Below are positions 1 through 11,846 of a stretch of DNA of 64,000 nucleotides, in pieces (the stretch's first letter is position 1; each line of letters begins with the position of its first letter). The DNA is from Liriodendron chinense (lineage: Eukaryota > Streptophyta > Magnoliopsida > Magnoliales > Magnoliaceae). The position numbers were made by a program, and so were the translations under genes. The stretch is from contig PVNU02004100.1 in NCBI GenBank assembly GCA_003013855.2, positions 1,338,501-1,402,500 on the forward strand, in the 5' to 3' direction. The notes beneath the pieces were generated by a model. That model was given only the letters and a program-made list of their open reading frames with translations, was not told the origin of the DNA and did no database searches.

Positions 1-2790
1 TGTGCAATAACCAGAGGTTGATTTTCTGTTTGTGGAGCAACCTGCATAGTCAACATCAGAATACCCAACAACATTAACATGCACATGCTTCTTATAGAAT
101 ACCACGTCCTGGGCTTCAAGTATGCGATGTACAACATCTAGATGAGACACTTTTGGCGAGTGCATAAAGCGACTGCCAATACTTACAGCTTGGGCAATAT
201 TTGATCTTGTAATCGTCAAATAGATTAGTTTCCTAACTAACCTCTGGTATATGCTAGGATCTGTCAAATTTTCACCTTTTAATGCATGCAATGAGTGCTT
301 TTGATCCATAGGAGATGAAGCTGGACGAGCACCTAATTTGCCAGTCTCACTCAACAAGTTAAGAGTATACTTCCTTTGGGATATGAAGATGCCTTTAGAT
401 GTAGCGGGCAACTTCAATCCCTAGAAAATAATACGGAAGCCCCAGATCCTTAATCTCAAATTCCTTACTCAACTTGTGTTTAACTTTATCAATAAACTCC
501 AAGTCATCACCAGTTAGCAATGTCATCCACATATACAAGCATAATAGTTTTGCCTTCTTGTCTAGTATGAATGAAGATGATACGATCTGTCTGACATCGT
601 CTGAAGTTAAAGGAGAGAATAGTAGCACTAAACCTGACAAACCAAGCTCTAGGAGATTGCTTGAGACCATAAAGAGCATTTTTCAGCTTACACACCTTCC
701 CATACTCCTCAAGCTGAAAACCAGGTGGGAGGTCCATATAAACTTCTTCTTTTAGATCGCCATGGAGGAATGCATTTTTAACATCTAGCTGAAAGAGAGG
801 CCAATCAAGATTTGTTGCCAATGAAATAATTAAGCGGGCTGAATTCAACGTTGCAATAGGTGAGAATGTCTCACTGTAGTCGATTCCAAAATGTTGTGTA
901 GCCTTTAACCACTAGACGTGCTTTGTAGCGCTCAATAGACCTATCAGCCTGATACTTTATAGAGAACACCCACTTGCATGCAACTGTATTTTTATTCGGA
1001 GGTAAGGGAACGAGATCCCAGGTGCAATTCTTATGAAGAGTAACCATTTCTACCTCCATTGCTTGCTTCCACACAAGGCTGCAATAGCCTTGAGCACTAA
1101 CTTAGGAATAGAAGCAAATGAAATAGTAGCTAAGAAGGCATGATAAGAGGGTGAGAGAGACTTATAAGAAACAAAATTAAAAATAGAGTGTAATGTGGGA
1201 TGACGACCACGAGTGCGAGAAGTAACAGGAGATGAAGGACTAGCAGTAGAGGTAGGATAGGAGGAGGTACCTGAGATTGGAAGATGAGCTATTGGTACAG
1301 AAGATCCATGTGATGGTCTCGATGTGCGAAAAACATAGGTGAGGAGCCGCTTAGGTGTTATGGAGGATGCTGAAGGAGAAGCATCAACTGCTGGAAGTGG
1401 CAGAAAATGTTGTGGCTTAACTGTATCAGCATGTTTAGATAATAGAGAGTAGAATGGGTGATCTTCAAAGAAGGTTACATCCATAGACGCAAAATATTTC
1501 CTAGTAGATGGGTCATAACACTTATAACTTTTATGTTGAAGAGAGTACCTAACAAAAATGCACTTAACAGACCGATTAGATAACTTGTCCCTGGAAGGAC
1601 CTAAAGGGTGCACAAAACATACGCAACCAAACACCTTTGGAGGAACAATAAACAAAGGATTAGAATGTTTCAATGCACGTATTGGGATATCTCCTTTGAG
1701 AACTCGGATAGGCATTTGATTAATTAGATAACATGATGTCAATAAGGCTGCAGACTAGTATGATTTAGGAACCTTCATTCCTATCCGGAGAGCACGAGTA
1801 ACCTCAAGAAGATGGTGATTTTTGTGCTCTGCCACTCTATTTTGTTGTGGAGTGTAGGCACAAGATAGTTGATGATGCATGCCATGCTCTTGAAGATATG
1901 ATTTAAAGATGTTTGAGGTGTACTCTCCACCATTATTGGAACGAAGAGTCTGAATGATGCAATCATACTGAGTCTGGATCATTTGATGAAATGATTGAAA
2001 CAAGTCAAACAAGTCATAGCGATGACGCATCAAATATACCCAAGTCACACTGAGAGAAATCATTAATAAACGTAACAAAGTAAGAGTATCCATCCAAAGA
2101 TTTAACAAGATTAGGCCCCAAATATCATAATGAACCAATGCAAACATTTTGTCAGATCAATGTTCAACAACATGATATAAATGTTCAACAACATGATATA
2201 AATTTTTAACATGTTTACTCAACTGACACGTTTCACATTTAGAATAAGCATCACTAATTTTATTAAATTGAGGAACAAGAGTTTGAAACATCCTAATAGA
2301 AGCATGACCCGGTCTTACATGCCAAATGGTAGTAGACTCTTTATTAGACTCTAAACTGCATGCCCAAGAGGCAAAGGAATGAGACGGTGCTGAGGCACAA
2401 CAGTAGCAAGGACATCCTGTCGTAAGAAGTAGAGACCACCATGTTCATACCCCGCACCAATAATCCTCTTCGTACTCAAGTCCTGAAAAACACAATAAGA
2501 TGGAAAGAAAGTCACACTGCAATTCAAAAATCTAGTAAGACAACTAACTGATATTAAATTTGAATTGAACTTAGGAATGTATAAAACATTAACATTGGAC
2601 AAGGTAAGAAATGAGAAACTGAGGCTGAGCCAATAAATTCAACTGGAGTAGAAGTATCATCAACAAGACGAACGAAACGACAACAAGATGAAAAAGTGGA
2701 AGGAAGAAGACAGTTCTGCGTATTAGTCATATGATCTAATGCCCCCGAATCTATAATCCAAGTGGTAGGAGTGGAGGAGGCATGAATGTA
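1..2790 (-). pseudogene. copia pol remnant (PR-IN-RT-partial RH)
   Basis: Protease motif WIIDSGALDHM near 2725-2765. GAG-pre-integrase text LYIPKFNSNLISVSCL at 2351-2602. Integrase core LRSNNGGEY (catalytic D of the usual DNGGEY changed to N) and TPQQNRVAE at 1755-2147. RT text LVPLPPNKNTVACKWVFSIK at 871-1074, LFQLDVKNAFLHGDL and LVYVDDI at 507-848 and ELGLPYYFLGIEVAR-like text at 395-520. Several frameshifts separate these blocks, so no full polyprotein can be made. Confidence 0.88.
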
Positions 2791-2889
2791 GGACCTGTCA
2801 TAGCAGTAAAGGAAGAAGCAGATGGCTGTGAGGAGATTATTGTAGGTGTAACTGATTGAGATTGAAGTGATCTAAGGTGTTGAAGCTCC

Positions 2890-3840
2890 ATCACATCTGC
2901 CTAAGCCATAGTAACAGTTTCCGTATGAGAAGAATCCATAGAAGTAGTGCCACAAGTACCTGAAGTGTGTTCAATATCATCAGAAGCTACGATGTGGGCA
3001 ATAGGGCGACCATGAAGCTTGAAGCATCGTTCTCGGGAATATCCAGAACGATTGCAATAGGGGCAGAAAAAATGCCCCCGACCTCTACCACGTCCTCTAG
3101 ATGGGAACCAGCCTCGAATATCTGAACCACCACTCCTGTCACTCGATGGAACAATGGTGGAAGAAAAAGCAGTCCTCTCCTGTGTGAGAGTTGGGGCTGA
3201 CATAACTTACCTGCATGCTTCCTCTGAATGGACGACCGAATATGCTGTCTGGAGAGTAGGAAAAGGAGTTGTTGCAACCAACTGAGTCCTTAGAGCCTCA
3301 TATTCACTATTCAATCCAACTAGAAATTTATACGTCTTGGCTTCATCATCTTAAGATTTCACAATCTCAGCACTGCCAGTGTCTGGAAGTTCATTGAGGG
3401 GCTGCAAGTGACTCAGTTCCTCCCAGCGGCTTTTCAAGGCCCCAAAGTACTCGGTAACAGAAAGATTCTCCTGTGCAAGAGAGTACAACTCTGTTTTTAG
3501 CTGAAAATGTGAGGCTTATTTGAGACAGTTCCATAAGTATCAGTAATTGATTTCCATAAATCAGTAGCAGTCTCATAGAAGAAGTATCCAGAGGCAATAT
3601 TAGGTTCCATCGAGCTGAATAACCAGCCCATAACAATGACATTAGAAGAATTCCATGCATCTGTCGAGGATGTGGGCCATTTTATGGCACCAGTGAGGTA
3701 TCTAAGCTTTTCTTTGCCAACAATATGCATGCGAATAGCGTGAGACTACAAAAGAAAGTTACTTTCATTAAATTTTGTAGAAGTAATCGAAATCGGACCA
3801 TCAAGGCCATGTCCCGTGGCGGTGGCTTAGAATCTATGAA
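2890..3840 (-). pseudogene. copia gag remnant
   Basis: Capsid-type gag text is readable in pieces: GPISITSTKFN..NFLL, then IVGKEKLRYLTGAIKWP and NVIVMGWLFSSMEPNIASGY. A TAG replaces the expected Trp after NFLL near 3767, and further frameshifts follow. The C-terminal zinc knuckle (about 3028-3070) reads CPYCNRSGYSRERC: the His of CX2CX4HX4C is replaced by Tyr. Non-functional nucleocapsid is inferred. Confidence 0.85.
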
Positions 3841-4442
3841 TATAGAGATGACAGAAATAGGAAAACAGCTGACAAAATACCAATAATCACCACTCACCAA
3901 CAACCATCATTTAAAAGATGCGGGAATATACACCACAGATTTGGTGTATATACTATGCGCCTAAGGGCCCAAAGACTGTAGCCAACCCTCATTTTCACAC
4001 ACAAAAAAAAAGAAAAAAACGATTTGTTGGTGTCAAGTCTCCACGAAAACAACTCCCCTATGTAGGAGATCTAAAAACAACATTTATGTAGGTGTTTTTT
4101 CAGATAAAAAAAAACTCCCGATTTGGACAACATATGAAAAATGGGCCAAATTGGGGATATTTCTGGAAAATACCAGAAAAATCATTAAAAATGTAAAACC
4201 TCTTCAAAAATTTTAGAAAAATCACCATAAACATCCTCACATGATTCCGCACCAAGTGTAGGTGATCCCGAAGAAAACCAAGCCGTACAAACCCTGGGTT
4301 GATGACGTCAGCCATACGGATGTTGACATCAGCACATGTTTCATTCACGAAATTCTTCGAATCCTCCTTTTTTCTTGAATACACCGATTTTTAATGATAA
4401 TAGATGGGTTGTGTTGGATGGGAGAGAGGTTTGGATCGTCAA

Positions 4443-4455
4443 GGCTTTGATACCA
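4443..4455 (-). promoter_or_regulatory. Primer-binding site, initiator Met tRNA
   Basis: Minus strand reads TGGTATCAAAGCC, one base from TGGTATCAGAGCC, the complement of plant initiator Met-tRNA 3' ends. It sits immediately inside the LTR, as expected for priming minus-strand DNA synthesis. Confidence 0.8.
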
Positions 4456-4635
4456 TAAAGAGAAGAAAAGAAATGAAGAAATTGAAGAGAGAAATGCAGG
4501 AGAGGGGACGAGAGAGTTTTGAGAGAGGGGAGAGACACAACGTGTGTTTTCCTAGGGTTTATTATTATATTATATATGTGAAGTGTTCCCTCACTTATTA
4601 CACTATACAACCTCAACAAATAAACTATTTACAAT
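4456..4635 (-). repeat. Partial 5' LTR of the copia element
   Basis: About 180 bp homologous to the 3' LTR at 22051-22272 (shared CCTAGGGTTT, TTATATATGT, TATACAACCTC segments). It stops abruptly at 4635, where gypsy-type LTR sequence starts; the remaining 60-70 bp of the LTR were not found on the far side. Confidence 0.75.
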
Positions 4636-4800
4636 GTGGCGCCCTGGATGCCAGGGGCTGTGGACGAATACGGTCCCCAATATCCCAAGATCCACATAAT
4701 GCAATGCATGTAGTTATGGTTAACACAAACATAATAGAGTACAAGAAATCCTAGCTAGAAGACAATCAACACGAAGTAAGGCTATCCAAGACAAGAGAGG

Positions 4801-4802
<2 letters not shown>

Positions 4803-4856
<54 letters not shown>
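4803..4856. repeat. (GT)n microsatellite
   Basis: 54 bp of perfect GT repeats inside the gypsy-type LTR sequence. Confidence 0.95.
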
Positions 4857-4858
<2 letters not shown>

Positions 4859-6034
4859 AATCTGCATCAACTCAGTTAACGGACCCCACCGGGGTCCTCA
4901 CAGCCCTGGTCCCAAAAGATACGTGCCTACACTAGCCAGGATCACCTCTAAGGCACCCGGCTCCCAAAATGCCATCCACGGCTCTCGCCTACTCCTAGTC
5001 ATCTACGTACTGGAAGTACGAGTCCTCGCCAAGCTTGGGATCCTCATACCCCGCTAACGCGTCCGCCTCGATGGTACCTGCGCCACAATTGTCGTCTGGT
5101 TAATGTTTTGAAACACTGTCTTAAAGTGGGAGTGAGTGATCAACTCAGTGGTTCCATTTTCCTAAGTTACTTAAGGTACAAATGCAATCAGGCATATGTA
5201 ATGATTCAAACATACATACATAACAGTCATAGGCATAGATTAAGCACTACATCTTGCAATATTAATACATAAAATGCAAATGCATGCCCGATCACCGTTT
5301 TGGTCACAACCGACAGTGAGTAGCACCACCACATCACCTGCACAGACCTGAGCCGCCAACGAATGAGGCACCACCCCATTGCCCGCACAATGCATGTCAT
5401 GCCAAACCATGCATGATTAGCTGAGTTATTAATTATTCCATTGAGCATCCAGCCAGTTGGCGAAGCCATAGTATTGGCGTTCTATATCACCCGGCCAACT
5501 GGAACCATCTGGCTCCCTACGTGGCGAACACCTATCATCACCAGTAACAAATCGATCCATACTTGGGTCGTGCCTGAGGGCCTGATTTGGCTGTAACTCG
5601 TTAGCCACGCCCAACTCAGGCAGGAAAAGGACTTGTCACTCTATCTCATAGTCAGGTGGTAGGCTTGTCACTTCCACAGGTGATCACTGGGGAAGCGCGT
5701 CACCCCAATGTAGGCCGACAACTCGAGCATAGATCCCATACCACCATGCCCGGATCATGAGACTTGGAGACCAACTCGCCATACGGTTACAAGTGAGTCG
5801 TCCAACGGTAACACTGGTACTTGGATTCGAGTAAAATGGACAATCACACAGCACAAAAGTCCAAACTTGGCGTGGGGCCAGTACTTTCGATTGAGGGGTA
5901 GTACGGAAAGGTCGACCTGGGGCATGTAAGGCCCATGTGGTCCTCAAACCACAGTCGATCACCCGCCTTCCATCTCAGATCAACCTTTCCCACCCAGGGC
6001 AGTCAACCTCAAGCGGTCGCCCCAAGTCCTCATC

Positions 6035-6280
6035 CAAGGGGCCCCCTTTACCATTCTGTATAAATGAGTTTTTTTTATTTATATAGAATATGGTAGAGGG
6101 GCACATCCAATTCTTGTTCGTCCATTGGTTCCCAGTTCTTCAGCGCGGGGTAGAGCAGTTTGGTAGCTCACAGGGCTCATAACCTTGAGGTCACAGGTTC
6201 AAATCCTGTCTTCACAACATCCTTTTTTGTTTGTCCAAAATCCATTTTTAGGTGTGAATCTGTTATCTAGTCATTAATCT
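6035..6280 (+). other. Nuclear plastid DNA insert (NUPT)
   Basis: 246 bp containing a strong hairpin (about 6042-6104: CCCTTTACCATTCTGTATAAAT paired with ATTTATATAGAATATGGTAGAGGG) followed by a trnfM-CAU copy. In plastid genomes trnfM lies next to trnG-GCC and psbZ, whose spacer carries a similar hairpin (from memory). The insert is bounded by the exact 15-bp direct repeat CCCCAAGTCCTCATC at 6020-6034 and 6281-6295. Confidence 0.75.
6144..6217 (+). tRNA. trnfM-CAU: Plastid-type tRNA-fMet (CAU) copy, degenerate
   Basis: 74 bp starting CGCGGGGTAGAGCAGTTTGG with GGCTCATAACC anticodon loop (CAU) and GGTTCAAATCC T-arm. The mismatched C1-A end is that of bacterial and plastid initiator tRNAs. Compared with the plastid gene as I remember it there are a few transitions (GCTCGCAAGG to GCTCACAGGG, TCTCCGCAA to TCTTCACAA), which weaken the acceptor stem. 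It is most likely an inert nuclear copy rather than an expressed tRNA gene. Confidence 0.8.
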
Positions 6281-6299
6281 CCCCAAGTCCTCATCAACA

Positions 6300-7260
6300 G
6301 GCCACAACCAGTTGCCCGACCGGTCGGCCATGCAAAAAAATCATAAAAGCTTGTTCTTCAAACTCCGAAAATTCATGCGTTGCATAACCTTTTACACACT
6401 TCTAAGTCGGTGGAGCTTCAATGCTATAAAGGGACGCCTAAGGGAGGATTTAAACTCATCATAGAAGGCTTGGGAACTCGTGAGAGGTGAAGAGGATCAT
6501 CATGGAGCATCTACAACTCTTCCATTTCTAGTTTTTTTTAATGCTTTTTAGTAGTTTTTCATTGATTCTAGTTGAAGTATGATGATGCTTGGCTAGAACC
6601 TCTTAGCTAGGGCGAAGAGGTGAAGCTTGTAGTTAGTTCTAATATAAGATTTGTTTAATTCAAGTACCTTTACTTAAAGTTTGGATTTTTAAGATCTAAT
6701 TTGAATAAAGTTGGTATTTTTGGATGTTTTATGAGAGTTCATGTATTTCGGACATGAGTTCCTTGCAAATATCTGAGATTGTCAGGTTTGGATTGATTAG
6801 ATTTGAATTGTAGTGCCCTAGATCATGCCATAGTCTCTTGGCATGGCTGTTACTCCGAAGGCTACAAGTTTGAATTCTATGTGCTTCATTAGAACTGGAA
6901 TCTTATTTTCTGACTTAAGTGAGATTGTTTGTGTTTGAATGCCTAATCTTTCAACTAGATAAGAGATAAACTTCGAATCTAATTGTGTTTTATGCTTGGA
7001 TGAATGAATTCTCATTGAACTACTACAAGTGGATCCTTAAGGCCTTAGTTCCATTAATTATCAGATTTTTCTTAGAGTTACTGTTTTACTTAGTTCTTAA
7101 AATTGAATTCCAAAACTATTTAGATTGAAGTTGTTGGAAGAGTTTAAATTGTTTACCCTAATTCCCTATGGATCGACCTCAGTCTTACCGAGTTATTACT
7201 ACATCGCAAGCCTTGCATTTGAGGCGAGCGAACAGTGAGAACGAGGAGGTGTGCTACAAT
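6300..7260 (+). repeat. LTR-like sequence, possibly Ty3/gypsy Tat-type
   Basis: Contains a TATA-like GCTATAAAGGGACGCC near 6432 and, near its end (7165-7245), CCCTATGGATCGACCTCAG, CTTACCGAGTTATTACTACA and CATCGCAAGCC. That text reminds me of plant LTRs of the Tat/Athila group. No coding part, primer site or target duplication was found, so class and ends are uncertain. Confidence 0.45.
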
Positions 7261-7680
7261 TGGCTATGAGACCTCTTGAGAACCTTTGAAATAACCACAT
7301 CGGTCCCCTTTAACTCTTCCTTCCAGGCCTAGACCTCTGAATCGCTCCAAATATCAAATCCTCCCTGTGGGACCTTCGATGAAGTGTTCGGCTCCTCCTG
7401 AATGCTAGTTGTAGCTGTAACCTGCCCCACCTTCCTACCCACCACAACCTTAGCAAAAGATTTAGCCACCCAAAAACTCTCCCTTTCCCCCCTTCCATTG
7501 GCTCCCTCCCCCTCCCTTTGTCTCCGCCCACCTTCCTATGGCTATACCCAACCTAAGACCTAAATTTCTCAAAATCCAACCAAGAGAAATAATCATCCTA
7601 CTAACTTGTCGTACACAGAACATCCAACCCATGAAAAGGTGGTTCACACAATGATGATTAACCCAGAACAATGATGATCA
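7261..7680. other. Unassigned GC-richer stretch
   Basis: Minus-strand frames 7310-7531 and 7462-7671 are open but Gly/Arg-rich and match no family I know. They may be a decayed transposon gag. I see no RNA gene or repeat here. Confidence 0.4.
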
Positions 7681-9345
7681 TTCGTATCTCTTACTGGAAT
7701 CGACAATTTCTTACCGAAATTATCGGCGAATACAATAAATTGCGATATCAACAAGATATCACAACTATTCTTAATATCGCATGGGGTGGGGCTAGGTGAA
7801 ATGTAACAGCAATGTACAGATTGTTTCTCCTAGCTTCCTTATAGGCTATATGGGGGAAAAGAAATGGAAGATGCGCAGTGAGTTCTTTATGGTGGAGGAC
7901 GTTTTCTTAAAAGGCTCATCTTCTTATGGTGGAGTGGGCCTCTTGTATTAAATTTGTGGAAGATTGTAAATTTTTTTTCCTTCAGTTGTAGCCTTTGCAC
8001 CATTTAGGTGCTTCTTTAATAAAATCATTGCTAGTCTTCAAAAACAAAAGAAGTTTTCTGGTCATGCATTAGCATGGTGGGATGATCTCTAAGCCGAACG
8101 AATTTGTCAAGGTAAGGAGAAAGTAAATTCTTGGGAGACCATGGAAAAGACATTAAAAAAGAAAGTTTCTACCTGCAACTTATGCCTGTGGTCTATATCA
8201 AAGATGTCATAATATACGTTAAGGGAGCAAATCAGTAAATGAATACACCAAGGCGTTTCATACATTAACATCACGGGTTGGGTTTCATGCGTATGAAGAC
8301 AAAAGTTTTTCAAGATATCTATGGCCTTAATCGAGGCACACACTTGCATTAAAAGCCAAATGGATAATTAACTAGAGACTTGGGAGATGATTTGGTGCCC
8401 CACAAGAATTGTCATCAATGATGGGGAAATATGCTTGGAACTAAACAAGAATAACGACTGGGGGTCCCATTATTGGCGAAAATTTGATAATGTCACTGAA
8501 CTAGTGACACCAAAACCCCGTTATTCATATCTCTTATTGGAATCGATGATTTCTCACAGAAATTATCAGCGAATACGATAAATGGCGATATCAGCGACAT
8601 ATCACAATTATTCTTAATATGGCATGGGGTGGGGCTAGGAAGGAGTGTAATAGCTATGTAGAGATTGGTTCTCCTAGCTTCCTTATAGGCTATTTGGGGG
8701 AAAAGAAATGGGAGATGCTTCCGGAATGAATTCTTTAAGGTGGAGGAGGTTTTCTTAAAGGCTCATCTTCTTGTAGGTGGAGTGGGCCTCTTGTTTTAAA
8801 TCTCAGGAAGATGTAATTTTTCTTTTCTTTTCTTTTTTCCTTCAATTGTAGCCTTTGCGCCGTTTAGGTGCTTTTTTTAATATAATCATTGCTAGTCTTA
8901 AAAAAAAAAGTTTTCTGATCATACGTTAGCATGGTGAGATGATCTTTAAGCCAAACAAATCTGTCAAGGTAAGGAGAAAGTAAATTCGTGGGAGAACATG
9001 AAAAAGACATTAAAAAAGAAAGTTTCTACCCACAACTTATTCCTGTGATCTATGTCAAAGATGTCATAATCTACGCCAAGGGAGCAAATCAGTAAATGAA
9101 TACACTGAGGCGTTCCATGCATTGACATCACGGGGTGGGTTTCATGCGTATGAAGACAAAAGAATTTCAAGATATCTATGGCCTTAATCAAGGCATCAGA
9201 AATGAACTGGCTTTCAAAGACATATTTAAGATTCTGATGTATACATGCTTGCATTAAAGGCCGAATGGATAATTAATTAGAGACTTGGGAGACGATTCGT
9301 TGCCCCACAAGAATTCAATGATGGGGCAGTATGCTTGGGAACTAA
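7681..9345 (+). repeat. 0.84-kb tandem duplication with gypsy gag remnants
   Basis: Copy 1 starts at 7681 (TTCGTATCTCTTACTGGAATC) and copy 2 at 8522 (ATTCATATCTCTTATTGGAATC), a period of about 841 bp. Both contain GCATGGGGTGGGGCTAGG and, on the plus strand, broken Ty3/gypsy gag text (VNSWETMEKTLKKK near 8120-8165 and its equal near 8975-9020, then a V.EYTKAFHTL-like text). Copy 2 has an extra 60 bp near 9190-9250. Neither gag is open. Confidence 0.8.
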
Positions 9346-9629
9346 AAATGCATAACGACTATATACCAATGTTCTTATATTATATCAGGAAAAGATTAAG
9401 CGCACTGAGTATGCACAAAGGGTCAGTGAGCAGATACCTCTCACTATCCATAAATGGTGGGTGGGAATCTTAATATACAATACAAAATGTTTGACAATTC
9501 AAATTTTGAAATGTTAATAGATGCTTGCCAAGCATCTTTAGATGGTGGGAAATAATGTGCATGCCAACTCCTAGTGCATCTTGTACACATGTAAGTGATA
9601 CTTGTCATTCTGGTGAAGATCGCTAAAAC
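9346..9629. other. Unassigned spacer
   Basis: About 280 bp following the gag duplication, possibly further decayed gypsy sequence. Nothing specific is recognised. It ends at the LTR terminus at 9630. Confidence 0.4.
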
Positions 9630-10319
9630 TGTCACGCCTCGAATCCGTCGTTTGAATACATACACACGCGACCCTGACACTGAGCCCGAAGGCTTGACCT
9701 AGTAGAAAGACTTTTTTTTTTTTTTTAAGTACACAACTACTCATTTAAACATTACAATATTCAACTAATAGAAACCAGCATCAACCTCATTCGATAATCA
9801 TTCGAGCTTACAACACAATAATCGTTCTCAATACAAATATTACAATAAACGCTTCCAAAAATAAACTAAGCAAAATATACCCAGTTCCATGCCAAGCTAT
9901 CGCTGCAGGTTAACTTTTCCTGAAAATTTAAAAACAATAACTTAGGTGAGCTTAATTAGCCCAGTGATTACAACTCTATGCATGTGAGATAATTAAACAC
10001 ATCTTACTATAGTTAATCATGATTAATATGTTGATTTGGGGAAATGTGTATAAAACTATACATTTGAGGTAATTATGAATGAGATGTTTATGAATGCAAT
10101 AGCCAATTACACCTCTCATTACAATTAACCTTTTCTCCATTCGAACTCGGCAATGGGAACCTCTTGCAACATGTGCTCAGCCCACTCGGCCAGACAATAG
10201 AGGTCCCAATTAGTGCTAAGTGAGGTTTAGGGCCTCTCATCCAATGGACCCCTCGATGTTCCCTTCTATTTAGCTTTAGGGATTTTCAACCTAGGGGACT
10301 CAATTGTCCCTCACGAATT

Positions 10320-10530
10320 TTCCAGTGTTACAAAACATTCTTGTGGTTCTAACCATCCACAGGCATGGGGTACATGAGTTCACCATTCCGAACCATCTCA
10401 TGGTTTTAATCATTCACATGAGCTCACAAATCCGAAGTATCTCAAGGTTCTAACTATCCACATATGCTCACAAATCCAAACCAGCTCAAGGTTCTAACTA
10501 TTCACATAAGTTCACAATTTCCAACGTTCC
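10320..10530. repeat. Imperfect ~50-bp tandem repeat
   Basis: Four diverged units built on GGTTCTAACYATCCACA and GYTCACAAATCCGAA inside the LTR. Confidence 0.7.
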
Positions 10531-10965
10531 ATGGTGCACATGCATGGGTTCTTATGCATGATTTGAGAGGAAGTTCTTTCAAGTTATCAAGTTATCAAAT
10601 GGTAGGTTTACAAATGATTTGTTACTTTAGTAAAGGGCTAGTCTATGCAGGATTTCCCATTCAATAAGAGGTCTAATTTACACACACTTGTGCATGCACC
10701 ATTGTCTAGTTTGATGCACTTGTCCAGTTGAGCAAGAGTAACTTGTACACACATAATGTGCACCTCGTGGATCAGTAACTTGTACACACACATAATGTGC
10801 ACCTCGTGGATCTAACTTGCCACACTAATACACTTGAACATTGGTCAATCTTGTACAAACATCACATTCGAATGGTAGACTGTTTTAGTTGCCACACAAG
10901 GTTGAGTGGGCTGGTTTGTGCACTACTAACCAATGGTCAAGTGAACCAGGCACCATACACCCACG

Positions 10966-11165
10966 CTCAAGTGAACTAAGTCAAGCATCATTCACATGTG
11001 TTCAAGTGGACTAAGTCGAGCATCATTCACATATGTTCAAGTGGCCTAAGTCAAGCATCATTCGCACATGTTCAAGTGGATTAAGTCAAGCATCATTCAC
11101 ACATGTTCAAGTGAACTAAGTTAGCATCATTCACAAATGTTCAAGTGAACTAATTTAAGCATTAT
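10966..11165. repeat. 35-bp minisatellite
   Basis: Five to six units of GTTCAAGTGGACTAAGTC followed by AAGCATCATTCACACAT, with small substitutions and one short deletion. Confidence 0.9.
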
Positions 11166-11459
11166 AAAGAAATGTCCTAGTGGGCTGATCCTAGCATCAT
11201 TACCAATTTACCACACATCCAAATGGACTGTTTTGTGTCCACTACGCCATCCTAGGCAGCCTGCCACCTCTTGCCTTGGATCATGCAAAGAGTAGAAGAA
11301 AAAAATGGGGAAGAGTGAGTGAGATGTACTCACTTGTTTTCTCATGCGTAGTGTCCCTTTGATGAATATTTGGGTGACTTGAAGTGTTCCTCTCTCTCTC
11401 TTCCAAGCTTGGGTGTGTGAAGGGTTGGCAATGGGGGAGTGGGCCTTGCTTATATAGAG

Positions 11460-11650
11460 AGAGGGATGGGAGGTAATGTGTGATGAGGTAGGAGGGAGGG
11501 GAGGGATGGGGGTAAGGTGTGATGAGGTAAGAGAGAGGGGACAGATGGAGAGAGGTATGGAGAGTAAAGTGTGATGAGGTAAGAGAGAGGGGAGGAATGG
11601 AAAGAGCATGGGAGAGGGATGGGAGTGGAGAGGAGAGGGGAGCCATGGGG
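11460..11650. repeat. G-rich tandem repeat
   Basis: Repeated GTGTGATGAGGTA(A/G)GAG-AGGGGA-GGGATGG units, 3-4 copies. They produce the spurious Pro/Ser-rich minus frames of 107-139 codons. Confidence 0.8.
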
Positions 11651-11757
11651 GTAGGTAGGAGTGGTTGGGGGTGTGGGAGGCCTTGGCCTTGCTTGGTCAA
11701 GGCTAAGGGGTGAGGTATAAAGGGAGGTGATGCAGAGGTATATGTGGCATGTGGGTC

Positions 11758-11846
11758 CCATGGTCAAAGTCAAGGGTCAATGGTCAAAAGTCAGGGGTCA
11801 ACAGCCAATGGTCAAAGGTCAAGGGTTAAGGGTCAATGGTCAACGG
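11758..11846. repeat. GGTCAA-type tandem repeat
   Basis: Short units AGGGTCAATGGTCAA repeated with variation; its reverse complement (TTGACCATTGAC) recurs at 61778-61805. Confidence 0.85.

Larger units (their letters stand above)
1..4635 (-). mobile_element. Ty1/copia retrotransposon, truncated by window edge and upstream LTR insertion
   Basis: Order on the minus strand: partial 5' LTR (4456-4635), primer site (4443-4455), leader, gag (about 2890-3840), protease (about 2740), GAG-pre-integrase (2351-2602), integrase (1050-2147), reverse transcriptase (about 200-1074) and start of RNase H to base 1. This gag-PR-IN-RT-RH order defines copia. RNase H and the 3' LTR lie off the left edge. Its LTR and protein text closely match the copies at 22051-24005 and 49993-60013, so all three belong to related families. 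Confidence 0.9.
6020..6295. repeat. 15-bp direct repeats flanking the plastid insert
   Basis: CCCCAAGTCCTCATC occurs at 6020-6034 and again at 6281-6295, exactly bracketing the plastid-derived stretch. It looks like a duplicated target site. Confidence 0.85.
4636..6300 (-). mobile_element. Gypsy-type LTR sequence (minus orientation)
   Basis: The minus strand ends ...GGGCGCCACA at 4636, like the GGGGTGTCACA and GGGGCGTTACA ends of other LTRs here. At 5115-5155 the minus strand has the CACTGAGTT..TCACTCACTCCCACTT text found in two other LTRs (33148-33175 and 47683-47706). No gag/pol is present. The start of the LTR (TGTAAC...) was not found, so it is probably truncated. It interrupts the copia 5' LTR and itself carries a plastid-derived insert. 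Confidence 0.6.

Noticed and set aside
4803..5057. 84-codon plus-strand frame starting with repeated Cys-Val
   Set aside because: It is the translation of a (GT)n microsatellite continuing into LTR sequence; no real protein signal.
6144..6217. Functional nuclear tRNA gene
   Set aside because: The sequence has the C1-A72 mismatch of plastid initiator tRNA, a damaged acceptor stem, and sits in plastid-derived spacer; a decayed organellar copy is more likely.
10966..11165. Regular 35-bp repeats that might suggest a CRISPR array
   Set aside because: Units are contiguous with no unique spacers, and the window is plant nuclear DNA.
11208..11773. Overlapping Pro/Ser/Leu-rich minus-strand frames of 107-139 codons
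   Set aside because: They translate the G-rich tandem repeats of an LTR; three frames are open at once because of composition, not coding.
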